Assembly: GCA_006226225.1 (NCBI GenBank)
Contig: SBHI01000140.1
Coordinates: 1 to 13,760 of the forward strand
Direction: 5' to 3'
Length of the DNA: 13,760 nt
From: Alphaproteobacteria bacterium
Lineage (GTDB): Bacteria > Pseudomonadota > Alphaproteobacteria > Micavibrionales > CSBR16-224
Shown: positions 1 through 6,592 of the stretch, piece by piece
How the letters are laid out: the number at the start of each line of letters is the position of its first letter
Numbering within the stretch: position 1 is the first letter of the stretch
Translations under genes and position numbers: made by a program
The notes under the pieces: generated by a model
Seen by the model: only the letters and a program-made list of their open reading frames with translations
Databases searched by the model: none
Told to the model about the DNA's origin: nothing

Positions 1-947
1 CCGCTTAGGGTGACGCCATCCGTACGCATATAGGTAATCAGACCGACAGTTTCGCCGCCCAGCGTAATGCCTTCATACAGCTTTTGTGCGGTACGCATGG
101 TTTTTGTGGCGCTGAAGCCAAGCTTGCGCGATGCTTCCTGCTGCAGGGTCGAGGTAATAAAGGGCGGTGGCGGATTGCGGCGCACCTGTTTCTTTTCCAC
201 ATCCGTGACCGTCAGTGCGGTCTTGCAGTCTTCAAGGCGTTTCGCCAGCGCATCGGCTTCTGCCTGATTATGGATGTCCATTTTTTGCAGTTTGTTGCCA
301 TCAACCTGCGTCAGTTTCGCCGTGAAAGTTTCGTTCTTGTCTGTTTTTAGCAGAGCTTCGATCGACCAGTATTCTTCCTCTTTAAAGGCTTCGATCTCGC
401 CTTCGCGTTCGCAAACAAGACGCAGCGCAACGGATTGCACACGTCCGGCAGAGCGGGAGCCGGGCAGTTTGCGCCATAAAATAGGTGACAGCGTAAAGCC
501 GACCAAATAATCCAGTGCGCGCCGTGCCAGATAGGCTTCAACCAGATGGTTGTCGATGTCGCGGGCATGGGTAAAGGCATCCTGCACCGCTTTTTTGGTG
601 ATCTCGTTAAAAGCGACGCGTTTCAAACCTGCCTTGATCTTTTTGTCACGAAAAATTTCGGCGATATGCCATGAAATGGCTTCTCCTTCGCGGTCAGGGT
701 CAGTCGCCAGATAAACAGTGTCGGAGGCTTTGGCCAGTTTGACGATTTCATTGACCTGCTTTTTGGCACGGTCATTCATTTCCCATTCCATCGCAAAGCC
801 GTTATCGGGCTGGACGGAGCCGTCTTTAGGCGGCAAATCGCGGACATGGCCATAGCTGGCGATGACCTGATAATCCTTGCCGAGATATTTATTGATGGTT
901 TTTGCCTTCGCGGGAGATTCCACGATGACCAGGTTATGTGCGGTCAT
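1..947 (-). CDS. topA: DNA topoisomerase I (type IA), N-terminal part, gene runs off the left edge
   Basis: Type IA topoisomerase that relaxes negative supercoils through a transient 5'-phosphotyrosine bond. I translated 315 codons from the ATG at 947-945; the rest lies beyond base 1. The TOPRIM domain opens with VIVESPAKAKTI (about residues 7-18, acidic Glu10) and carries the metal-binding DPDREGE motif at 83-89. The conserved SAGRVQSVALRLV segment is at 166-178. The catalytic tyrosine is visible at the edge as Tyr306 in GLITYMRTD, so the core of the active site is inside the window. The C-terminal zinc or basic domains cannot be judged. The gene is last in the xthA-to-topA run, 31 bases after dprA. 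Its ribosome binding site is weak (AGAAGA just before ATG). dprA-topA adjacency is common in alphaproteobacteria. The identification is certain. Confidence 0.98.
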   Translation of the reverse strand, partial: MTAHNLVIVESPAKAKTINKYLGKDYQVIASYGHVRDLPPKDGSVQPDNGFAMEWEMNDRAKKQVNEIVKLAKASDTVYLATDPDREGEAISWHIAEIFRDKKIKAGLKRVAFNEITKKAVQDAFTHARDIDNHLVEAYLARRALDYLVGFTLSPILWRKLPGSRSAGRVQSVALRLVCEREGEIEAFKEEEYWSIEALLKTDKNETFTAKLTQVDGNKLQKMDIHNQAEADALAKRLEDCKTALTVTDVEKKQVRRNPPPPFITSTLQQEASRKLGFSATKTMRTAQKLYEGITLGGETVGLITYMRTDGVTLS

Positions 948-978
948 ATTCTTCTACTTATCCCAAGCCTGTGTGTCA

Positions 979-2157
979 TTAAAACGAATCGTCTTCTATC
1001 AGGTTTACTCTATTTCCGTGATGTCTTTCAAGCCGTCCGGCAAGTTCCAGTTCCAAAAGCACGGATAAAACATCCGGCACAGACGCGCCGAGGGCGCGGA
1101 TTAACTCGTCTACATGGACGGGTGCGGTGCTGAGCTGCGACAGAATATCATCACGCAATTCCGCGCTGTTTTCTTCCTGCGCGGCGGGCAGGCCGTTATC
1201 GAATCCGTCAAAATCGAATGTGCCGTTTGTTTCAAATAGCGGCGAGATGCGTAAATCATTCAGCACATTCAATACATCATCGGCATTGGTCACCAGATGC
1301 GCGGCGCCTTCTTTCAGGAGTTTATTGGTGCCTGCTGCGCGCGGATCCAGCGGTGATCCGGGAATACAGAACAGTTCACGGTTCTGTTCCAGCGTCATGC
1401 GGGCGGTAATCAGCGAGCCGGATTTCAGATTGGCTTCGACAACTAGTGTGCCGAGCGATAGGCCGGAAATAATCCGGTTGCGGCGCGGGAAGTGCCGTGC
1501 CTGCGGCTGGGTGCCGATCGGGTTCTCGGCGATGATTGCACCGCTATGTGAGAGGATGCCATTATATAAAGACTCGTTTTCCGCCGGATAGATCACATCC
1601 ACGCCGCCTGCCAGTACGGCGATGGTACCGCTGTCCAAAGCGGCCTGATGGGCGCAAGTGTCAATGCCGCGTGCCAGTCCCGAAGTGATGTAATATCCTG
1701 CCATACCGATGCGGGTGGCGATATCCTGCGTGATTTTACGTCCGTTGATCGAGGCGTTGCGCGTGCCGACAATCGCCAGAGATTTTTGTGACAAAGCATT
1801 CAGATTGCCTTTGACGGTCAAAGCCGGTGGTGCGTCTTCCAGCTGCGCAAGCAGATAGGGATAATCTTCCTCGCCTTTGACGACAAGATGTGCGCCCGCT
1901 TTTTCAATGGCGGCGATTTCATCCTCGATCATGCTTTGCGGACAGGCGATCAGCGGTTTTTTGCGCCCGCCGCGTGCGGCAAGATGCGGCAGCGCCTCCA
2001 AAGCACGGATGGCCGTACCGTAACGCGCCAGCAGTTTTGTGAAAGTGATCGGGCCGATATTATCTGTGCGGCACAGGCGCAGGCGTGCCAATTTTTCCTG
2101 GGGTGCCAGAATGTTTGCGGCGCTGTCTTCGGCAAAGCCGAGATTACTTTTTGCCAA
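979..2157 (-). CDS. dprA: DprA/Smf DNA-processing protein, probable TTG start
   Basis: DprA binds incoming single-stranded DNA and loads RecA during natural transformation; it is also widespread in bacteria not known to be competent. The 392-residue protein has an N-terminal helix-hairpin-helix-like region (about 22-60, with DNIGP). The Rossmann-type DprA core follows, with GTRNAS at 131-136, SGLARGID at 159-166 and FPRRNRIISGLS at 223-234. A linker precedes a C-terminal winged-helix-like domain (about 335-388), as in longer DprA proteins. The first codon is TTG at 2157-2155. It is preceded at a good distance by a strong Shine-Dalgarno, GGGGAGGA, lying inside the end of plsY, so the 14-base overlap with plsY looks real and suggests coupled translation. 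No other competence gene is in the window. Confidence 0.96.
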   Translation of the reverse strand: MAKSNLGFAEDSAANILAPQEKLARLRLCRTDNIGPITFTKLLARYGTAIRALEALPHLAARGGRKKPLIACPQSMIEDEIAAIEKAGAHLVVKGEEDYPYLLAQLEDAPPALTVKGNLNALSQKSLAIVGTRNASINGRKITQDIATRIGMAGYYITSGLARGIDTCAHQAALDSGTIAVLAGGVDVIYPAENESLYNGILSHSGAIIAENPIGTQPQARHFPRRNRIISGLSLGTLVVEANLKSGSLITARMTLEQNRELFCIPGSPLDPRAAGTNKLLKEGAAHLVTNADDVLNVLNDLRISPLFETNGTFDFDGFDNGLPAAQEENSAELRDDILSQLSTAPVHVDELIRALGASVPDVLSVLLELELAGRLERHHGNRVNLIEDDSF

Positions 2158-2749
2158 TTTTGGGTTCCTCCCCTTTCAAAAGCCGCCGGATATTGCTGTG
2201 ATGACGGATAAAGACCAGTATTGCAATCACTCCTGCGATTGACAAGGCTTGAATGCCTGCGTCGGGGCGGAGGGCGTAAAGCAGCACAGGTGCGCTTCCG
2301 ACGGCGACTAGCGCGGAGAGAGAGGAATAACGGAAAAGAACAGCCGTGGCAAGCCAAATCCCGCAAAGCAAGGCGCCCAGCGGAAATTGCAGTGCCAGAA
2401 AACCACCCAAAGTTGTGGCAACGCCTTTGCCGCCCTTGAATTTCAGCCAGACGGGGAACATATGTCCCAGTACCGCCCCCAGAAAAGCCAATGCGCCCAG
2501 CGTAAAACAGACGGAGCTGGCCAGAATAATCGGCGGTGCCGCTTTGCCGCCATCCAGCAGCAGCGTGATCGCGGCCAGTTTCTTGCCGCCTGTGCGCAGC
2601 ATATTGGTTGCGCCGATATTGCCCGAGCCTGATTTGCGGATATCGCCAAGGCCGGAGAATTTTCCGACCAGTAAACCGAACGGAATACTGCCGCACAGAT
2701 AGCCGAAGGCAAGATAGGTCAGAATTTGCACAAGACTTGCGTCACACAT
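2144..2749 (-). CDS. plsY: Glycerol-3-phosphate acyltransferase PlsY
   Basis: Integral inner-membrane enzyme that transfers an acyl group from acyl-phosphate to glycerol-3-phosphate, the first acylation in phospholipid synthesis; it normally works with PlsX, which is not in this window. At 201 residues it has the usual length. Family motifs are SIPFGLL at 21-27, GSGNIGATN at 41-49 and GHMFPVWLKFKGGKGV at 95-110, separated by several hydrophobic spans. The C-terminal FIRHHSNIRRLL stretch (180-191) is typical. The ATG at 2749 shares one base with the pyrB stop (TGATG) and has a GGGAGG ribosome binding site seven bases upstream, inside pyrB, so translation is probably coupled. Membrane spans are judged by eye. 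Confidence 0.97.
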   Translation of the reverse strand: MCDASLVQILTYLAFGYLCGSIPFGLLVGKFSGLGDIRKSGSGNIGATNMLRTGGKKLAAITLLLDGGKAAPPIILASSVCFTLGALAFLGAVLGHMFPVWLKFKGGKGVATTLGGFLALQFPLGALLCGIWLATAVLFRYSSLSALVAVGSAPVLLYALRPDAGIQALSIAGVIAILVFIRHHSNIRRLLKGEEPKIGKK

Positions 2750-3666
2750 CAGGCGGCCTCCCGCATATGATGGTGCAGAACATGTTCCAGACAGGCCATG
2801 CGTACGGCAACACCAGCTTCGACTTGTTGCAGAATCAGAGAACGGTGCTCGTCATCGGCAACATCACCGGCGATTTCCACGCCGCGGTTCATCGGGCCGG
2901 GATGCAGCACAACGGCATGTTCTGCCGCATGACGCAGTCTTTGCTGCGTTAGCCCGTAATGTTTGAAATAATCGGCATCACTCATTTCCAGATTTTGCTG
3001 CAGCCGTTCTTTTTGAATGCGCAGCATCATCACGGCATCCGCACCGGCAATACCGTCATCCATTTCCGTGAATTGGCGGATGCCTGCTTGCGGCGACGGC
3101 AGAAGAATTTCGGGGCCGACAAGGCGGATATCTGCGCCGAATTTTTGCAGTAGCAGAATGTTTGAACCGGCAACGCGGCTGTGACGGATATCGCCGCAGA
3201 TGGCGATTTTTAGGCCGTCCAGTTTGCCGAAATGCCGCCGCAATACCAGCGCATCCAGCAGCGCCTGTGTCGGATGTTCTTTTGTGCCGTTGCCCGCATT
3301 CAGTACAGGGCAGGGCATGAAGGCTTTGGCACGTTCAGGCATATCATCCTCTCCGGCGCGGACGACAAAAGCATCGGGGTGCATCATGGCAAGGGTCTTG
3401 AGCGTATCGTCGAATGTTTCGCCTTTTTTCAGGGAGGATGCGGCGGCGGAAAAATTGATCACCTTCGCGCCAAGGCGCAGTGCCGCCGTTTCAAAAGACA
3501 CACGGGTGCGGGTCGAATCTTCGAAAAAACCGTTCAGGACGATTTTACCCTCCAGTGCAGGGGCGGTTTTTTTGCCGAGCCGGATGGCATCCAGATGTGC
3601 ATCTGCCTGATCCAGAAGTGCGGTGATCTCATCGCGTGAGAGGAGCGTGATGGAGGTGATGCTCAT
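2749..3666 (-). CDS. pyrB: Aspartate carbamoyltransferase catalytic chain
   Basis: Catalyses carbamoyl phosphate plus L-aspartate to N-carbamoyl-aspartate, the first committed step of de novo pyrimidine synthesis, in the cytosol. At 305 residues it matches the catalytic chain. The carbamoyl-phosphate loop STRTR is at 51-55 within FFEDSTRTRVSFET. The mobile loop SSLKKGE is at 77-83, HPTQ at 131-134, RHSR at 161-164 and the C-terminal HPGPMNRG at 255-262. These cover the substrate-binding residues known from the E. coli enzyme. No regulatory chain (pyrI) is adjacent, as expected outside enterobacteria. The start ATG overlaps the CoA-transferase stop by four bases (ATGA). pyrC, often found directly after pyrB in related genomes, is absent here: plsY follows with a one-base overlap. 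Confidence 0.97.
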   Translation of the reverse strand: MSITSITLLSRDEITALLDQADAHLDAIRLGKKTAPALEGKIVLNGFFEDSTRTRVSFETAALRLGAKVINFSAAASSLKKGETFDDTLKTLAMMHPDAFVVRAGEDDMPERAKAFMPCPVLNAGNGTKEHPTQALLDALVLRRHFGKLDGLKIAICGDIRHSRVAGSNILLLQKFGADIRLVGPEILLPSPQAGIRQFTEMDDGIAGADAVMMLRIQKERLQQNLEMSDADYFKHYGLTQQRLRHAAEHAVVLHPGPMNRGVEIAGDVADDEHRSLILQQVEAGVAVRMACLEHVLHHHMREAA

Positions 3667-4898
3667 GCCGTGCCGTCTTTCGGTTCGATGTTGTGAACAT
3701 TGTCGCCACCCAGCCAGTCGCGCAGTATTTCGTCATGGTGCTGATCCAGAACGGGCGGGGCATGGCGGTATTGCGCAGGGGTTTCCGACAGTTTCAGCGG
3801 ACAGCCGAGCAGTTTGACTTGCTCCGGGGAAAGCGGGTGCGTCATCTTGATCACCATATCCCGCGCCAGCACTTGCGGGTTTTCAAAAACCTGTTCGAGA
3901 TTATTGACCGGCCCGCAGGGAACATCGATTTTTTCAAGATTGTCGATCCAAAATTGCTGCACCTGTGTCTTCGTGATATCGCGCAGCATAGGAATCAGGA
4001 TTTTGCGGTTCTCAACCCGCGCCTGATTGGTTTTAAACCTGTCATCTTCCGCCAGTTCCGTACATTTTGCGAAATTGCAAAAAGCCGCGAACTGTTTGTC
4101 ATTCCCAATGGCGAGGATCATATGTCCGTCGGCGGCGGGGAAAACTTCATAAGGCACAATGGTCGGATGGGCATTGCCCATGCGCGGCGTGACCTTGCTG
4201 CCGGTCAGGTAATATTGTGCGGCATTGGACAGCCATGCCACCTGCGTATCCAGCAGTGCGACATCGACAAATTGTCCGCGCCCGGTTTTTTCGCGGTGAT
4301 GCAGTGCGGCAAGGATACCCGTGACCGCATACATGCCTGCCATCAGATCGGCGATGGCAACGCCCGTTTTATAAGGGGTTCCGCCTTCTTGTTCGGGGCC
4401 CGTCAGGCTCATAATGCCGCCCATACCCTGTATCAGAAAATCGTAACCTGATTTATCGCGGTAGGGGCCTGTTTGCCCGAAGCCGGTCAGGGAACAATAA
4501 ATCAGCTCAGGAAATTTTTCTTTCACATCTTCATAACCCAGACCGTAACGCGCCAGCGTGCCCGTGCGGTAGTTTTCAATCAGCACATCGGCTTTTTCCA
4601 TCAGCTGTAGCAGCAGGTCGCGGCCTTCGGGCTGTGTGTAGTCAATGGCAATGGAACGCTTGTTACGGTTGGCGGAAAGGTAATAGCTGCTTTCGCTGGT
4701 GTTGTTGCCTTCTGCATCCTTGACGAAGGGAGGGCCCCATTTGCGCGTGTCGTCTCCGGCTTCGGGGCGTTCGATTTTGACGACATCTGCGCCCAGATCG
4801 CCCAGAAGCTGCGTCGCGCTGGGGCCTGCCAGAATACGGGACATGTCCAGAACGCGCAGACCGGCCAGGGCGGATTGTTGTGAGTCGTTTTGCGTCAT
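3663..4898 (-). CDS. Class III (CaiB/BaiF, formyl-CoA transferase family) CoA-transferase
   Basis: Family III CoA-transferases move CoA between carboxylic acids through an aspartyl-CoA thioester. The 411-residue length is typical. The N-terminal signature LAGPSATQLLGDLGADVVK lies at about 23-41, followed by ERPEAGDDTR. The presumed catalytic aspartate is Asp184 in TGVAIADLMAGMY, at the position of Asp169 of formyl-CoA transferase. By eye the N-terminal region most resembles the succinyl-CoA:glutarate/hydroxymethylglutarate transferase subgroup (C7orf10/SUGCT), but the substrate cannot be read from sequence, so I give no symbol. It overlaps both neighbours by four bases (xthA upstream, pyrB downstream) and has an AAGGTG ribosome binding site. 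Its place inside a nucleotide and DNA-maintenance operon is unexpected and offers no clue to the substrate. Confidence 0.93.
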   Translation of the reverse strand: MTQNDSQQSALAGLRVLDMSRILAGPSATQLLGDLGADVVKIERPEAGDDTRKWGPPFVKDAEGNNTSESSYYLSANRNKRSIAIDYTQPEGRDLLLQLMEKADVLIENYRTGTLARYGLGYEDVKEKFPELIYCSLTGFGQTGPYRDKSGYDFLIQGMGGIMSLTGPEQEGGTPYKTGVAIADLMAGMYAVTGILAALHHREKTGRGQFVDVALLDTQVAWLSNAAQYYLTGSKVTPRMGNAHPTIVPYEVFPAADGHMILAIGNDKQFAAFCNFAKCTELAEDDRFKTNQARVENRKILIPMLRDITKTQVQQFWIDNLEKIDVPCGPVNNLEQVFENPQVLARDMVIKMTHPLSPEQVKLLGCPLKLSETPAQYRHAPPVLDQHHDEILRDWLGGDNVHNIEPKDGTA

Positions 4899-5707
4899 TT
4901 CTTCACCTTGAAATCAATGATGACGGGTACATGGTCACTGGGGCGTTCCCAGCCGCGCGCATCGCGCAGGACATTGCAGCTTTTCAGTAAAGGGGCCAGC
5001 GGCTCTGTTACCCAGACATGATCCAGCCGTCGTCCGCGGTCGGAAGCAGCCCAGTCGCGCGCACGGTAACTCCACCAGGAATAAAGTTTTTCCTCTTCCG
5101 GTACGAAATGCCGCATCGCATCCGTCCAATTCATGGATTTATAGAATTCTGCGAAGCGGTCGGTTTCGGCAGGGGTGTGCGAGACAACTTTTAACATCTG
5201 CTTATGCGACCAGACATCGTTTTCCAGCGGCGCGATATTCATGTCGCCCAGCGCGATAACGGGGGCATCGGCATTTTCATTTGAAGGAAACCATTCCGTC
5301 AGTTCTTCAACGAAGTCCAGTTTGTGCTGGAATTTGTCATTGATGTCGGGGTCGGGGGCGTCGCCACCTGCCGGAATATACAAGTTATGGATACTGACAG
5401 GTGTTTTCATCTGCGGGTGCATGATATTTGCCGAAATATGGCGACAATCCTCTTTACCGGTGCGGGCATGGGTGCGGATGTTCTCCAGCGGAAATTTCGA
5501 CAGAATCGCCACGCCGTTATAGCCCTTCATACCGTGAAAAGCGAGGTGCTTGTAGCCAAAACCTTCAATCGCCTCTGCCGGAAAGAATTCGTCAGGCGTT
5601 TTGGTTTCCTGTAAACAGATAACGTCCGGCACTTCCTCGGAAGCCAGCTTTTCGAGAAGGTTGATGCGCAAACGCACCGAATTGATGTTCCATGTTAAAA
5701 CACGCAT
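4895..5707 (-). CDS. xthA: Exodeoxyribonuclease III / AP endonuclease
   Basis: Repair enzyme of the exonuclease III-APE1 family: cleaves 5' of abasic sites and removes 3' blocking groups in base-excision repair. The 270-residue protein shows the full endonuclease/exonuclease/phosphatase active site: Asn7 in LTWNINSVR, the metal ligand Glu34 in CLQETK, Tyr110, Asp155 and Asn157 in LGDMNIAP, and the Asp258-His259 pair in PSDHVPVI. It is the first gene of the minus-strand operon and overlaps the next gene by four bases. The start at 5707 gives the canonical MRVLTWN beginning, but no Shine-Dalgarno precedes it; an inverted repeat and an A-run sit there instead. A candidate promoter lies at 5771-5799. 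Confidence 0.97.
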   Translation of the reverse strand: MRVLTWNINSVRLRINLLEKLASEEVPDVICLQETKTPDEFFPAEAIEGFGYKHLAFHGMKGYNGVAILSKFPLENIRTHARTGKEDCRHISANIMHPQMKTPVSIHNLYIPAGGDAPDPDINDKFQHKLDFVEELTEWFPSNENADAPVIALGDMNIAPLENDVWSHKQMLKVVSHTPAETDRFAEFYKSMNWTDAMRHFVPEEEKLYSWWSYRARDWAASDRGRRLDHVWVTEPLAPLLKSCNVLRDARGWERPSDHVPVIIDFKVKK

Positions 5708-5720
5708 GGCATTTTTTTAG

Positions 5721-5733
5721 CGCGCCTAGCGCG
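5721..5733. repeat. Inverted repeat flanked by T- and A-runs just upstream of xthA
   Basis: CGCGC and GCGCG are separated by CTA. On the plus strand a seven-base T-run (5712-5718) lies before the stem and a five-base A-run (5734-5738) after it. In xthA mRNA the hairpin would end 13 bases before the AUG, where a ribosome binding site would be expected. It does not look like a terminator, because on both strands the stem is followed by A rather than T. It could affect xthA translation or mRNA stability; that is inference. The stem is only five base pairs, so chance is possible. Confidence 0.4.
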
Positions 5734-5760
5734 AAAAATCCACAAGCAAATGGAAATGAC

Positions 5761-5789
5761 TTGTAATTTTGTTATAAAAACAGTATCGT
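5761..5789 (+). promoter_or_regulatory. Weak candidate promoter for the ankyrin-repeat gene
   Basis: TTGTAA (5761-5766) and TATCGT (5784-5789) are 17 bases apart, each matching the consensus hexamer at four of six positions. Transcription would start near 5795-5797, about 25 bases before the chosen ATG. The element interleaves with the opposite-strand xthA candidate promoter, so the two genes could compete for polymerase. Confidence 0.28.
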
Positions 5790-5799
5790 TCCTGTACAA
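5771..5799 (-). promoter_or_regulatory. Candidate promoter for the xthA operon
   Basis: Reading the minus strand, TTGTAC (5799-5794) and TATAAC (5776-5771) are separated by exactly 17 bases. The -10 matches the consensus at five of six positions; the -35 matches at three. It would start transcription about 55-60 bases before the xthA ATG, so the inverted repeat would be in the leader. It overlaps the possible divergent promoter of the ankyrin gene. Confidence 0.4.
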
Positions 5800-5821
5800 A
5801 ATCAAAACATCGGGCCTGATA

Positions 5822-6583
5822 ATGGCGAAAAAGAAAAAAACAATATTCAATATGTTCAGCAACGCCAATCGTCGCGATGACAATGGCCGGACGGAGCTTT
5901 ATAAGGCTGCAAAAGCCGGAAATCTGCAAAAAGTTCGTTCCTGCATCAAATCCGGTACCGATCCCGATATCCCGAATTTTCAAGGACTGACCCCGCTGCA
6001 CCAAGCCGCCTATTGGGGGGAGGTTGAAATCGTCAAGGAATTGCTGGCCGCAGGTGCGGATCCGCATGCCGATAACGGACGGGGATGGACGCCGCTGCAC
6101 AGTGCTGCGCTGGCCGCAGGACTGGATCGCCGCGCCGAGATTATCAAATTACTGATTGATGCCGGATGCGACTGCAAAAACCCCGATAATTACGGCTGGT
6201 CTGCGGAAGATTACATGAATCTATGGGTTGAGCACGACGATAAAAATCTCGAAAAAATGCGCAAGGTCTTCCAGGATGAGAGCTTCCTTGATAAGACGCA
6301 ACAGCCCGACATGTACAAGCTGGGCGTGAAAAAAGACGATAAACAGCCGCCGCCGCATGCCAAAAGCAATGATGCCGCCAATGACGATTCCGATATTGCG
6401 GATCTTTTGCGCCGGATTGAGGATAGAAGCGCTGAAAAACGCAAGGAAAGCGGCAGTGCCATGAAACGTCCCGGTAATGACGATTCCGAGATTGAAGAAT
6501 TGCTTCGCCGGATTGACGAGAAAAATCCGCAACCACCCAAAAATAAGGGTGGCGCAATGAAGCGGAAAAACCCGAAACTCTAA
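5822..6583 (+). CDS. Small ankyrin-repeat protein with a duplicated C-terminal acidic/basic module
   Basis: A 253-residue protein from the ATG at 5822 (MAKKKK). An in-frame ATG at 5750 would add 24 residues but falls in the promoter region, so I prefer 5822; neither has a clear ribosome binding site. After a basic N terminus, ankyrin repeats run from about residue 20 to 122: a degenerate first repeat with TELYKAAKAGN, then two good ones with TPLHQAAYWG and TPLHSAALAAG. A fourth, partial repeat follows (123-156). From about 157 the chain is polar and probably disordered. It carries two 32-residue modules at 187-218 and 219-250, each opening NDDS[DE]I..LLRRI and ending in G[SG]AMKR. No signal peptide or membrane span is visible, so it is probably cytosolic. 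Ankyrin repeats mediate protein binding; the partner is unknown. The gene stands alone on the plus strand between two minus-strand operons. Confidence 0.88.
   Translation: MAKKKKTIFNMFSNANRRDDNGRTELYKAAKAGNLQKVRSCIKSGTDPDIPNFQGLTPLHQAAYWGEVEIVKELLAAGADPHADNGRGWTPLHSAALAAGLDRRAEIIKLLIDAGCDCKNPDNYGWSAEDYMNLWVEHDDKNLEKMRKVFQDESFLDKTQQPDMYKLGVKKDDKQPPPHAKSNDAANDDSDIADLLRRIEDRSAEKRKESGSAMKRPGNDDSEIEELLRRIDEKNPQPPKNKGGAMKRKNPKL
6380..6571 (+). repeat. 96-base imperfect tandem duplication inside the ankyrin gene
   Basis: Two adjacent 96-base units, 6380-6475 and 6476-6571, both start with the same 14 bases (AATGACGATTCCGA). They encode aligned 32-residue modules without gaps. By my count 16 of 32 residues are identical, concentrated at the two ends (NDDS.I..LLRRI and G.AMKR), with several Asp/Glu exchanges. 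The middle (16-24) has diverged. Codons differ within conserved residues (for example ctt-ttg against ttg-ctt), so the duplication is not recent. Confidence 0.85.
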
Positions 6584-6592
6584 ATCACACGA

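Noticed and set aside
947..978. A separate promoter or terminator between dprA and topA
   Set aside because: Only 31 bases, with no hairpin and no recognisable -35/-10 pair; co-transcription is simpler.
1950..2696. Long minus-strand open frame (248 codons) overlapping plsY and dprA in another frame
   Set aside because: Both plsY and dprA carry intact family motifs across the same DNA, and the product has the Arg/Trp/Ala-rich composition typical of an out-of-frame reading.
3693..4451. Long plus-strand open frame (252 codons) opposite the CoA-transferase gene
   Set aside because: It mirrors a clearly coding minus-strand gene with catalytic motifs, its product has no recognisable domain, and I see no ribosome binding site.
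5712..5738. Inverted repeat with T- and A-runs as an intrinsic terminator
   Set aside because: On both strands the stem is preceded by T and followed by A, and it sits upstream of xthA, so it lacks terminator polarity and position.
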